Source of the DNA: Desmonostoc vinosum HA7617-LM4
GTDB lineage: Bacteria > Cyanobacteriota > Cyanobacteriia > Cyanobacteriales > Nostocaceae
DNA: 64,000 nt
Assembly (NCBI GenBank): GCA_019359515.1
Contig: JAHHHC010000008.1
Coordinates: forward strand, 62,001-126,000
Reading direction: 5' to 3'
The notes beneath the pieces were generated by a model, which was not told where the DNA came from, made no database searches, and saw only the letters and a program-made list of their open reading frames with translations. A program made the position numbers and the translations under genes. Positions 23,973-32,474 of this stretch are shown here, in pieces. Within the stretch, counting starts at the first letter, position 1. The number at the start of each line of letters is the position of its first letter.

Positions 23973-25217
23973 TTGCATAGCAATTACTACGGACAAGCGC
24001 AGCAAGTAGTATCAGAAGATGAGAGATGGAATCTAGATATAGAAACGCCGCAAGAATCAGAACTTTCGGCACAAGTTTCAGAACAACAATCTCAAGTAGC
24101 GTTTCTCCATCAACCCTATTTAGTAGAAACTGATAGCAATACAGATGGGGAAATTATCTCTAATAGTGATAATAACAATAGTCCTCTACAAAAGAATCTT
24201 TGGAATCAGGAAATGGCTGCAATTTATCTGCTTGAACAAGGAACGAGTATTTATAAAGACCATCTGCGGTTTATTATTCATGTCAGTGAAAAACCAAAAC
24301 TAGAAATACCAATTCGTGAAGTCGAACAAATCATGATTTTTGGCAATATTCAACTTTCCACACCAGTAATTAATGCCTGTTTAAAAGATAAAATTTCTGT
24401 CTTATTTCTCAATCAACTGGGCCAATATCACGGACATTTAGCAAGTGAAGAATCTACAAATATAGACAATCACCTCATCCAAATGCAACGACGCAATGAT
24501 GACTATTTTCAATTTCAAATATCGAAAGCGATCGTTTATGGAAAATTAACCAATTCCAAGCAGTTATTAATGCGCTTTAATCGCAAACGCAAGATAGCAG
24601 CAGTAGAACAAGCAATATATGGGATTAGCAAAGATATTGACTCCTTAGAATTAGTTGATGACTTAGATTCTCTACGCGGTTATGAAGGTATCACAGCTGC
24701 CAGATATTTTCCGGCTTTTGGACAGCTAATTACTAACCCTAATTTTGAATTCTCTCTCCGTAATCGTCAACCACCTACAGACCCGATAAATTCCCTATTA
24801 AGTTTTGGTTATACGCTTTTATTGAACAATGTCATGAGTTTTATCGTTGCTGAAGGACTTTCGCCCTATATAGGTAATTTTCACTATGGAGAAAGACAAA
24901 AATCCTATTTGGCTTTTGATTTAATGGAGGAATTTCGGTCTGTTATTATTGATAGCTTAGTTTTAAAAATCATTAATAATTCTGTGTTTAAACCGCAGGA
25001 TTTCGACATTTTAGAAAGTACGGGAGGGGTGTATCTCAATCAATCATCACGGCGGATTTTTCTGCAAAAATTTGAAGCTAGAATGAATGAAGAAACATCC
25101 CATCCCGATTTACAATCTCAAGTTACATACCGTCATGCGACTCAATTGCAGGTCAGAAGATATAAACGCTGTTTATTATCGGATATTCCCTATACAGCAT
25201 TTTTAAGACCTGCATAA
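23973..25217 (+). CDS. cas1: Cas1 integrase (C-terminal half of split RT-Cas1)
   Basis: Integrase that with Cas2 inserts new spacers. The frame is open from 23952; the listed TTG start at 23973 has no ribosome site, which favours fusion to the RT by a -1 shift. The first 85 residues are a low-complexity acidic linker. Then comes MAAIYLLEQGTSIYKDHLRF, the Cas1 beta domain. The catalytic domain shows the metal-ligand Glu in SLRGYEGITAARYFPAFG, the His in GNFHYGERQKSYLAFDLMEE and the acidic DLMEEF. Stop at 25217. Cas2 follows after 323 bases that contain a 102-bp repeat. Appears full length apart from the shared N-terminus. Confidence 0.93.
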   Translation: MHSNYYGQAQQVVSEDERWNLDIETPQESELSAQVSEQQSQVAFLHQPYLVETDSNTDGEIISNSDNNNSPLQKNLWNQEMAAIYLLEQGTSIYKDHLRFIIHVSEKPKLEIPIREVEQIMIFGNIQLSTPVINACLKDKISVLFLNQLGQYHGHLASEESTNIDNHLIQMQRRNDDYFQFQISKAIVYGKLTNSKQLLMRFNRKRKIAAVEQAIYGISKDIDSLELVDDLDSLRGYEGITAARYFPAFGQLITNPNFEFSLRNRQPPTDPINSLLSFGYTLLLNNVMSFIVAEGLSPYIGNFHYGERQKSYLAFDLMEEFRSVIIDSLVLKIINNSVFKPQDFDILESTGGVYLNQSSRRIFLQKFEARMNEETSHPDLQSQVTYRHATQLQVRRYKRCLLSDIPYTAFLRPA

Positions 25218-25280
25218 TTCAGCGATAACAATTCAATATAAATTAAGGAAAATAAACTTGATATAGATTTAGGGTGTGTT

Positions 25281-25382
25281 AAGCTGTTCCATATATAACT
25301 TGCATAATTAGGGCGGGCAAGATGCCCACCCCACAAGAGTTTTATTTAATTTGATTATGTAATTTAGATGTTTTTTAGCTTA
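25281..25382. repeat. 102-bp interspersed repeat, copy B
   Basis: Same sequence and orientation as 13818-13919 apart from one base. It occupies the space between cas1 and cas2; the remaining bases of 25218-25540 are AT-rich and show no gene. Confidence 0.9.
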
Positions 25383-25540
25383 TGCCGTAGGCTAACGCAC
25401 CTTAATTGATTAGTGCTGCGTTGTGCAATGACTAAAGACCAATGATGACTTTCAAAACTTAGCTTTATTTGTAATAACCTACTTATACTGTCAGTAAAAT
25501 AATTTATAATTTTATTAATTTATACTTTTTATTTATCTCA

Positions 25541-25816
25541 ATGCTAGTCGTTGTTGTATATGATATTCCTGATGATAAAAGGCGCACGAAGTTATCCAAT
25601 TTTCTCGAAGGTTATGGGCGAAGAGTCCAGTTTTCTGTATTTGAGTGTTTTTTGAGTTTGGAGGAAATGCGACAACTTTATACAAGTGTGAGAAAGTTAG
25701 TTAAACCTGCACAGGATAATGTTCGGTTTTATTGGATATCCCAAGAAGCCATTGAGAGGGTGTTAACAATTGGTGGTGAAGCACCCCAAGCACCGCCAAA
25801 CTATTATGTTATCTAG
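25541..25816 (+). CDS. cas2: Cas2
   Basis: Small dimeric partner of Cas1 in spacer integration. 91 residues. MLVVVVYDIPDDKRRTKLSN contains the conserved strand and Asp of the Cas2 ferredoxin fold, followed by GRRVQFSVFECFLS and the RFYWI segment. ATG 25541 begins the first beta strand, so the start is firm although no strong Shine-Dalgarno is seen. It lies directly ahead of the CRISPR3 leader; sequence like that around its stop codon (ATCTAG) also recurs at the left edge of the CRISPR1 leader homology near 9334. Confidence 0.95.
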   Translation: MLVVVVYDIPDDKRRTKLSNFLEGYGRRVQFSVFECFLSLEEMRQLYTSVRKLVKPAQDNVRFYWISQEAIERVLTIGGEAPQAPPNYYVI

Positions 25817-26034
25817 GTTTGAGCCTATTTTAGGAGATTTTGTAACATGACTATCGACACACCTCAGCAAATCGCCGAAACCCTTATTCTTTCGTTGAGG
25901 TGTGTCGATTGCTTACTGTGTAAGGGTTTGAGCTATGTGTTTGATTAATTTTTCGCCTAGATTTACAATGTTTTTTAGAGGTGTGTCGATTTGTAGTCTG
26001 AAATCCTTACTGGGTAAGGGCTGCTAGACGAACT
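25817..26034 (+). promoter_or_regulatory. CRISPR3 leader
   Basis: Near-identical to the CRISPR1 leader. Contains ATCGACACACCTC at 25853-25865, and two direct copies of its exact reverse complement GAGGTGTGTCGAT at 25897-25909 and 25978-25990. The last copy is 44 bases from the first repeat, as in CRISPR1. Confidence 0.85.
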
Positions 26035-26735
26035 CCCCACCGATTGGGTTAATTCGGAATAATTGGAAACTTTGAGAACCCGAAGACCTACTTCGGCAAG
26101 CGACCCCACCGATTGGGTTAATTCGGAATAATTGGAAACAATACGTCCTCACGCTCGAGGACATCCTCGAGTGCCCCCCACCGATTGGGTTAATTCGGAA
26201 TAATTGGAAACTTCTCACAGTAAACAAGCGCACAACGGTTGACCCACGTGCGCCCCACCGATTGGGTTAATTCGGAATAATTGGAAACCTTTGCTATTTT
26301 CCCAAACGCGCACCTTGAACCCCACCGATTGGGTTAATTCGGAATAATTGGAAACGTTGGGATACAGGCGGCAATGCCCAGCCAGACGAGGCCCCACCGA
26401 TTGGGTTAATTCGGAATAATTGGAAACTCACGATAGTAACGCACGGGTAGGTTTCTTTCAAGATTTGACCCCACCGATTGGGTTAATTCGGAATAATTGG
26501 AAACTTGAGGCAGGTTAACTCGTAGATCTGTCCAGCTTTGAGAAAACCCCACCGATTGGGTTAATTCGGAATAATTGGAAACTAGATTTTTTCCGTGCAG
26601 TCTCAACAAACGATCTGTGCAATCCCCCACCGATTGGGTTAATTCGGAATAATTGGAAACGTAACCCACACCAGACTTCCAAGACAGTTGACAAAATTAC
26701 CCCACCGATTGGGTTAATTCGGAATAATTGGAAAC
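26035..26735 (+). CRISPR. CRISPR3, 10 repeats of 36 bp and 9 spacers
   Basis: Same repeat as CRISPR1. Repeats start at 26035, 26104, 26176, 26253, 26320, 26392, 26469, 26547, 26625 and 26700. Spacers are 31-42 bases; none is visibly shared with CRISPR1. No degenerate repeat or clear terminator marks the right end. The array lies right behind cas2. Confidence 0.98.
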
Positions 26736-26815
26736 ATCCTGAAAATGCAAAAACCCCTTCACTGGAAGTTAATAATGTTATGATTGTTCAAAATTTCTCG
26801 AAAATACAAAATTAA

Positions 26816-27775
26816 ATGTCCGAACAACGAACAGAATATGACAACCCTTGGAAAGAAATTATTGAAGATTTCTTTCCAAATTTTTTAGAATTCTTTTTTC
26901 CCACAGCATATGCAGTTATCGATTGGACAAAACCATACGAATTCCTGGATACTGAATTGCAACAACTGGAACCCGACGCAGAAATAGGAAAGCGCCTAGT
27001 CGATAAAGTCGCCAAAGTTTATTTACTAAACGGAGAAGAAGTTTGGGTTCTTACTCACATCGAAGTTCAAAGTCAATATGAAAAAGACTTTCCCACTCGC
27101 ATATACATTTATAACTATCGCTTATTCGATCGCCACAAAAAACGAGTCATCAGTTTAGCAGTACTTGCAGATGAAGAGAAAAACTGGCGACCAAATAAAT
27201 ACGAATATTCACTAGGGGGATGTCGCATTAGTTTAGAGTTTCCCATCGTGAAATTATTAGATTACGAAGCCCAATGGCAAACTTTAGAGCAAACAACTAA
27301 CCCCTTCGGCATAATTGTGATGGCACATTTACGCACCAAAGCCACAAACCAAAACCCCGAAAGTAGGCTACATTGGAAACTAAGACTAGTCAGAATGTTA
27401 TTTGAAAAAGGATATAACCGCGAAGAAATAATTAGATTATTTCGATTTATTGACTGGATAATGTCATTACCAGAGGAATTAGCCAACAACTTTAAAACAG
27501 AATTAAGAAATGACGAGGAGGCAGGTAGAATGCGCTACGTAACCAGCATTGAACGTTTAGCCAAACAAGAAGGTAGAGAAGAAGGCAGAGTAGAGATTGC
27601 AAGAGAAAGCATAATAGAAGTTCTGGAAGTACGGTTTGGGGAAATACCAAATCCGATTGTTGCAAAAATTAATGGCATAAATGACATATCTATGCTTAAG
27701 ACTATTCATAGACAAGCGATCGCCATACCCTCACTCGATACATTTTCAGAACTGATCGATCAAATCAGCTTATAA
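26816..27775 (+). CDS. Rpn-type PD-(D/E)XK nuclease / transposase-like protein
   Basis: 319 residues. The N-terminal part has the Rpn/PD-(D/E)XK layout: the Asp in YEFLDTELQQL and the core WVLTHIEVQSQYEKDFPTRI, with E-x-Q in place of E-x-K, as is common in this family, then YNYRLFDRH. Relatives promote recA-independent recombination or act as DNases. The C-terminal third is helical and charged (RLAKQEGREEGRVEIA) and ends in a small helical motif. ATG 26816 comes 80 bases after CRISPR3. It may be the first gene of the defence genes to its right (156-base gap) or an independent cargo gene. Confidence 0.8.
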   Translation: MSEQRTEYDNPWKEIIEDFFPNFLEFFFPTAYAVIDWTKPYEFLDTELQQLEPDAEIGKRLVDKVAKVYLLNGEEVWVLTHIEVQSQYEKDFPTRIYIYNYRLFDRHKKRVISLAVLADEEKNWRPNKYEYSLGGCRISLEFPIVKLLDYEAQWQTLEQTTNPFGIIVMAHLRTKATNQNPESRLHWKLRLVRMLFEKGYNREEIIRLFRFIDWIMSLPEELANNFKTELRNDEEAGRMRYVTSIERLAKQEGREEGRVEIARESIIEVLEVRFGEIPNPIVAKINGINDISMLKTIHRQAIAIPSLDTFSELIDQISL

Positions 27776-27931
27776 ATCTCGTGAGATTTAAACAAAAGCG
27801 ATCGCTATCCTAACTTAACCTAGAAATCACTTCATGGAGCGATCGCTTCGGTTGGAAACTCGCGTTTCCAACCATAGATTTTAATAAAGCATATCGTTCA
27901 TACCCAAATCAACAGCAGTTGGTGAAAACCT

Positions 27932-28504
27932 ATGCTCAGATCTCGTCGTGTCTTGATTTTTGCAGACAGCGATAATACTTACCTAGCAGCACAAAGCTTT
28001 AACAGAAAAATCGACTGGCAAAAAATATGTAACTATCTTGCAGATCCTAAAGAAGGTAGAGAATTAATCGAAATGGTGATTTATGTCGGTTTACCACCAG
28101 CCAGGGAAAGATTTGAAGAACAACGCAAAACCAAAGAGAAATTCGTATATTGGGCTAGAAATAACGGCTTTTTAGTAGTTGCAAAGGAAGGAAAAGCCAA
28201 AGGAGAAGACTACGAAACCAACATTGATGTCGTGATGGCGATGGATGCAGTGGAATTAGCATTAGAAGTCAAACCAGATATCGTTGTCTTAGTCACGGGA
28301 GATTCAGATTTTGCCTATTTAGCCGAGAAATTGAGACGAAGAGGAATGCGAGTAGAAGTTGCATCTGTAGAACAGTCATTAGGTAGCGAGTTAAAAAATG
28401 CAGCCAACAGTATTATCGACTTAATAGAAGTATTTGACTCTTTTAATCCGCAAAATACTAATCAAACATTTCACAGAATTGGTAACGCCAGCATATTTGA
28501 TTAA
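27932..28504 (+). CDS. NYN-domain (LabA/DUF88-like) predicted ribonuclease
   Basis: 190 residues forming one PIN-like NYN domain. Acidic residues of the predicted metal site are in VLIFADSDNTYLAA (residues 7-20), YETNIDVVMAMDAVE and VLVTGDSDFAYLAEKL. The family contains RNases that process or destroy RNA. It is the first of five + strand genes with gaps of 63, 54, 51 and 60 bases leading to the Ubl-E2-E1 genes. Such tight and even spacing supports one operon. Whether it is an effector controlled by conjugation or just a neighbour is inference. NYN proteins are also widespread in cyanobacteria without such context. Confidence 0.82.
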   Translation: MLRSRRVLIFADSDNTYLAAQSFNRKIDWQKICNYLADPKEGRELIEMVIYVGLPPARERFEEQRKTKEKFVYWARNNGFLVVAKEGKAKGEDYETNIDVVMAMDAVELALEVKPDIVVLVTGDSDFAYLAEKLRRRGMRVEVASVEQSLGSELKNAANSIIDLIEVFDSFNPQNTNQTFHRIGNASIFD

Positions 28505-28567
28505 TTATCATATCAATCAACTTGGCGATTCATTTAACCAGTTGTCAATCAAAACATCATAGCCATC

Positions 28568-28894
28568 ATGCAAACAATCAACGGCAAATTGGTTATCTCA
28601 GAAATACAAGCTCCAGATAATGTAGAAAAACAAATAATGAAATTCAGCCAACAGCAAAATCAACAATATAACCAAGAAATCACCAACATCCAAGAGCGCC
28701 TCAGCAAACTCGACAAAAAATGTATCCTCCTCGAAGAAGCGATCGCGCGACAATTTATGCAGTTTCTCACGATTAATATTTGCGGTGTCATTGGATTAAT
28801 ATTTATCTTGTCTTGGTTTAACAGCAACCAGCAGATAAACAATCAACAAACAAAACAATCAACTAAACCAACAGTACAACAACTATACCTATAA
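28568..28894 (+). CDS. Small coiled-coil protein with one membrane helix
   Basis: No family recognised. 108 residues: a polar N-terminus (MQTINGKLVISEIQAPDNVE), a heptad-like helix from about residue 20 to 65 (ITNIQERLSKLDKKCILLEE), one membrane helix (LTINICGVIGLIFILSWF, residues about 71-88), and a Gln/Asn/Thr-rich tail. It is placed within the NYN-to-E1 gene string. Possible roles are membrane tethering or being a conjugation target; neither can be shown here. The short words I-N-G-K-L-V recur at the start of the next gene, which is probably coincidence. Confidence 0.6.
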   Translation: MQTINGKLVISEIQAPDNVEKQIMKFSQQQNQQYNQEITNIQERLSKLDKKCILLEEAIARQFMQFLTINICGVIGLIFILSWFNSNQQINNQQTKQSTKPTVQQLYL

Positions 28895-28948
28895 ACTACT
28901 ACAGCGCGGCGTATAGTTCAACAAGCAAACACACATCAAGGAGAAAAT

Positions 28949-29164
28949 ATGCGGGCAGTAATCAATGGTAAATTAGTTGATTTACCTCAAGGTATAACAG
29001 TAGAACAATTGCGGAAAAAGTTTCCGGAAATTGGCAACGATGATGTCATGGAAGAAGGTTTTGGTGGAACTAAACCTTTAAAAAACAATGAAGCCCTCAA
29101 AGAAGGTTCAAAAGTATGGAGTGTACCCAAAATTGTGAAAGGCATAGAAGATTTGACCAAATAA
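28949..29164 (+). CDS. Ubiquitin-like beta-grasp protein
   Basis: 71 residues. MRAVINGKLVDLPQGITVEQ fits the first beta hairpin and helix of a ubiquitin/ThiS fold, and EALKEGSKVWSVPKIVKG fits the last strands. It stands between GGAGAAAAT (ribosome site at 28941-28949) and an E2-like gene. The C-terminus is VKGIEDLTK, so no terminal di-glycine; if it is a modifier, the tail after Gly would need removal, a job the JAB domain encoded two genes on could do. Fold assignment is by pattern and genomic position; the processing step is inference. Confidence 0.6.
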   Translation: MRAVINGKLVDLPQGITVEQLRKKFPEIGNDDVMEEGFGGTKPLKNNEALKEGSKVWSVPKIVKGIEDLTK

Positions 29165-29215
29165 TTACTAATTCGCAATTAATAACTCATTAAATTGAAC
29201 GTAAACAGGTAAATT

Positions 29216-29701
29216 ATGACAATTACAATTAGCCAGGACAAATTAGAGTTCCAACCAAATCCAAGATTGATTGCAGAACTCAAACTTTTAGAAAAACTAG
29301 CTAAGAATATTATCGTTGGTAATAAAACAATTGAAGATGTTCGATACACAGCAATTTTAATCAAAGGAATGCCCCTCTCATCCCAAAAGTTTACCGTTTC
29401 CAATACCGATGTTTTATTTCTCTTACCATCTGAATATCCCCAACTACCACCCATCGGCTGCTATCTCAATTACCCTTGGAACACCACCGGCGAAGGAGAT
29501 CATCACTTTACCAGACAAAGCTATTATGGAGCGCCATTCTTAAGCAATGAGGGATGGTATTGGTACTGTGTCGGATTGGGAGGAGGATTTAACCGCGAAG
29601 TTTGGTTAAACTCATGGAAACCCAGTCAACAAGTCGATAAAGGACATAATTTAGCGACATTATTTGTAACTGCGCGTCATGCAATTAACACCGATGATTA
29701 A
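29216..29701 (+). CDS. E2-like ubiquitin-conjugating enzyme (prokaryotic E2 type)
   Basis: 161 residues of UBC-like shape: an N-terminal helix (NPRLIAELKLLEKLAKNI), a beta meander with VLFLLPSEYPQLPP (the P-x-Y-P-x-x-P-P words of E2 enzymes), then GWYWYCVGLGGGFN and WLNSWKPSQ. Cys118 in WYWYC lies where the E2 catalytic cysteine precedes the W-x-P helix. The HHFTRQSYY segment in front could take the place of the usual H-P-N. It resembles the Pfam prokaryotic E2 family E, which is commonly next to ThiF/JAB genes. Expected job: accept the Ubl from the E1 encoded by the next gene and pass it to a target. Confidence 0.75.
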   Translation: MTITISQDKLEFQPNPRLIAELKLLEKLAKNIIVGNKTIEDVRYTAILIKGMPLSSQKFTVSNTDVLFLLPSEYPQLPPIGCYLNYPWNTTGEGDHHFTRQSYYGAPFLSNEGWYWYCVGLGGGFNREVWLNSWKPSQQVDKGHNLATLFVTARHAINTDD

Positions 29702-29761
29702 TGGCGATCGCTACATGAAATTTAACTAATCACACTTCTATAAAATTGCGAAAAATCCCCC

Positions 29762-31330
29762 ATGAAATCTCAGCATCAACTTTCAGAATATTTACTACAC
29801 ATCCCGCCAAAAATGTGGCAAGAATTTTGCCAAAATATGTTAGAAGCTCGAAATATTAACGAAGAGGTCATCGGCTTCTTTTTCTGTAAAAGCCATCACA
29901 TATCTAAACTCAAGATTCGCTACATTCCTCAAGCTTGGATAGTTCCTTTACAAGATTGTTACGAACTCCAATCAAATAGCGGCTTAATATTAGCCCAAAC
30001 ATTTCATTCCTATATATTAGAAAAGTATCTTCAAGATGGATTGCATATAGTTCACATTCACACCCATATCGGTGATATCATGCCCGAATTTTCATCTGTT
30101 GATGATTATTACGAATCAGAATATGCTCGGTTTTTGACGCAGCATTTTTCTCAAAAAATCCGTTTAGTTTCTGGAGTGTTTAACCAGTCACTACAACAAG
30201 GTAAATTCCGGATTTGGCACAGAAAAGGCAAAAATTATTATCACGTTGATTTTTGCAATTCCTACCTAAAAATAGATGATTTTGATGGTAAATTCGGTTT
30301 CAATACAGTACTAAAAGAATTTGAGCAGCCTGCTAGTCAATATCAAAATTTATTTGACCATCCAACAAATTCTCATTACTTTTCCACAAATCTATCCCAA
30401 TCTTCGACAAAATCGATTTTGAACCAGACAAACGACACTAATCATCAAAATCTGATGTTTACTAGACAAAAAATATTTGGTGATACCTGCCAAAAACAAC
30501 TTCACGAACTCAACATTAGCCTCATTGGTTGCGGTGGAATCGGTGCAATCTTTGCCGAGTCATTAGGGAGATTGGGCGTAAAAAATTGGGTCTTAATTGA
30601 TAGCGATCGCCTAGAAACAGTCAATCTCAATCGAATGCCAGCAGCCACCCGAAAAATGGTCGAGCAACAATGGTATAAAGTTGATTATGTCAAGTATTTA
30701 ATTAAAAAAATTTACGATACAGGTTCTCACGTCAAAGCTATCCCCACATCATGTAATAACGAAATAGCTCAAACAGAAATAGCCAAATCTGATTTAATCG
30801 TCGTAGCCACAGATAATCATCTCTCTCGCAAACAGGCCCAGGAATTAGCATTAACATATATGCGTCCTCTTATGTGTCTGGGTACTCACATCGATATCAA
30901 CCCATCTGACAACACACCGCGCATGTTTTGTCGTGTCACCGTTCCACCTTTAGGAGGTGGTTGGTGCTTGATGTGCGGTAATATTATTAGCTTGCAAAAA
31001 GCTGCCGTTGAATCCGCACCCGCACAGATTAATCAAATGGTGAATCGTGCAGGCTATTTAGAAGGAATCAACGACCCCGCAGTTTTTTGGTTAAATAGCA
31101 TTTGTGCCAGTACCGGAGTTGGTGTAATTCACGGCATGGTTAGCGGTTTTCTCAACCTAGATGCTGGTATTGATTGGATTTACGAGTTTCCTAATTCTGT
31201 TTGGCATCAAACAGATATAAAGTATCTAGAAACACCAGATTGTTATTTCTGTTCGCAATCTGACGGTTTAAAAACTGAGGCTCTCGATATCGATAGAGAA
31301 AGCGATGTTGACAGTATGGATTATTGGTAG
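29762..31330 (+). CDS. JAB (JAMM) peptidase fused to ThiF/E1-like activating enzyme
   Basis: 522 residues with two domains. Residues 15-165 are a JAB domain: Glu34/35, then HIH100-T-H102 and S111-S-V-D114-D115 give a JAMM zinc set. Residues about 230-470 are a ThiF/E1 domain: nucleotide loop G256-C-G-G-I-G261, LIDSDRLETVNLNR (280-291), and VVATDNH. Cysteine pairs C402-x-x-C405 and C494-x-x-C497 make the usual E1 zinc knuckle. Expected role: adenylate the Ubl C-terminus, while the JAB part trims the precursor or removes the modifier. It ends the five-gene string. The catalytic cysteine for a thioester, if any, cannot be named from sequence alone. Confidence 0.88.
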   Translation: MKSQHQLSEYLLHIPPKMWQEFCQNMLEARNINEEVIGFFFCKSHHISKLKIRYIPQAWIVPLQDCYELQSNSGLILAQTFHSYILEKYLQDGLHIVHIHTHIGDIMPEFSSVDDYYESEYARFLTQHFSQKIRLVSGVFNQSLQQGKFRIWHRKGKNYYHVDFCNSYLKIDDFDGKFGFNTVLKEFEQPASQYQNLFDHPTNSHYFSTNLSQSSTKSILNQTNDTNHQNLMFTRQKIFGDTCQKQLHELNISLIGCGGIGAIFAESLGRLGVKNWVLIDSDRLETVNLNRMPAATRKMVEQQWYKVDYVKYLIKKIYDTGSHVKAIPTSCNNEIAQTEIAKSDLIVVATDNHLSRKQAQELALTYMRPLMCLGTHIDINPSDNTPRMFCRVTVPPLGGGWCLMCGNIISLQKAAVESAPAQINQMVNRAGYLEGINDPAVFWLNSICASTGVGVIHGMVSGFLNLDAGIDWIYEFPNSVWHQTDIKYLETPDCYFCSQSDGLKTEALDIDRESDVDSMDYW

Positions 31331-31516
31331 TCATCTCGTCGTTCGCATAAAATCTCTCATAGCTGAAATTCTTCTTCAATCATTCGGAAAATTGTAATAA
31401 TTCGCAAAAAATTCTACATAGATGATGGTGGTATTATTTTTTTGCATATAGCAACAGTTTTTTCAATCCTTATTTTAACAAAGGTATTGAACCCTGAAAT
31501 AAAATTTCCAGATCCC

Positions 31517-32278
31517 ATGAACAAAAGCTCGTTTAACTACAAATACTCATTCATCCTCCTATCAGGTGCATTAATTGTTGGCAACGGATTTTTCTGGGAA
31601 GTATCTGCTCAAAACATTTCTGCTCCAGAAACTACTGATTCTGTTGCAGTCACCGTCAAAAATCAAGAGTTTCCCCAGTGGGGATATTACACAATACGAA
31701 GGGATTTTCGCAAATGTGCTTCTCCCATATGCGGGGGATATTTCATCAAGCAAGTCAACTTGAAAGCTACTCCTTGCGTTGATGGTGTTTTTCGCTCCGA
31801 ATGCTATGTGTCTGCAATTGATTGGAGTTCCCTTTTAGTATCACCATTAGAACTGGTAAAAATTCTAAATGATGATGGTAGCCGTGTGATTCTCAGAGGT
31901 AACATCGTTCCAGTAACATTTCCTGGATTCGGTGAGTTTGGGAATTTGAGAGTAAAAGAAGCCTTCTATGCTGCGACAAATGCCCCAGCAAAAGGTACTT
32001 TTGTGGCCATAAAAGACAATGGCATTCGCTGCATCACAACTCCTTGCTTCTCCACAGATAAGTTGGTTTTGAATCAGCCGAAGATTTCTCCAGTTTCGTC
32101 AATCGATTTGAGTCAAACGGGTGCAACACAAGAACAACTTGACGCAGCAACAAGCGAAATTTTTGGTCGAGGTTTGATTGCTGTAGGTAAAACTAAGGTA
32201 GTGGAAAACGTAGATCCGACCAAGAGAGATACTAAGTTTGTGGCTACACAACTTTATTTGAGAGTAGAACCAAACTAA
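31517..32278 (+). CDS. Secreted DUF6748-like protein
   Basis: 253 residues starting at ATG 31517; the frame is open from TTG 31442 but the start at 31517 gives a clean signal peptide (YSFILLSGALIVGNGFFWEV, cut near VSAQ). The exported part begins WGYYTIRRDFRKCASPICGG, with C-x4-C-G-G and later cysteine words (ATPCVDG, RSECYVS, GIRCITTPCF), the pattern of DUF6748 proteins in cyanobacteria and myxobacteria. Function unknown, probably periplasmic or outer-membrane associated. It lies about 190 bases after the E1 gene and looks unconnected with it. Confidence 0.6.
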   Translation: MNKSSFNYKYSFILLSGALIVGNGFFWEVSAQNISAPETTDSVAVTVKNQEFPQWGYYTIRRDFRKCASPICGGYFIKQVNLKATPCVDGVFRSECYVSAIDWSSLLVSPLELVKILNDDGSRVILRGNIVPVTFPGFGEFGNLRVKEAFYAATNAPAKGTFVAIKDNGIRCITTPCFSTDKLVLNQPKISPVSSIDLSQTGATQEQLDAATSEIFGRGLIAVGKTKVVENVDPTKRDTKFVATQLYLRVEPN

Positions 32279-32474
32279 TTCGCATAAAACGTAATTCGTA
32301 AATGGTCATGGAAGCAGAATATGATTTTAGCTAGGGCCAACGAGGAGCGATCGCCCCTACTCCCAGGACGAAAAACTCGCATCACAATTCGGGTCAAAGC
32401 AAAAACCCCACTACAGAATTACCATAGCGGGGAATAGTTTAATTTTTCAGTCTGGGGTTAAAGTTAAAAATTTA

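Noticed and set aside
26024-26669. Minus-strand frames across CRISPR3
   Set aside because: Same repeat-derived peptide as in CRISPR1; not genes.
9560-26735. Self-targeting or shared spacers among the three arrays
   Set aside because: By eye I found no spacer repeated between arrays or matching other parts of the window; a computed search would be needed to be sure.
31442-31516. Upstream TTG start of the DUF6748-like gene
   Set aside because: Would bury the signal peptide; ATG 31517 gives a standard secretory N-terminus.
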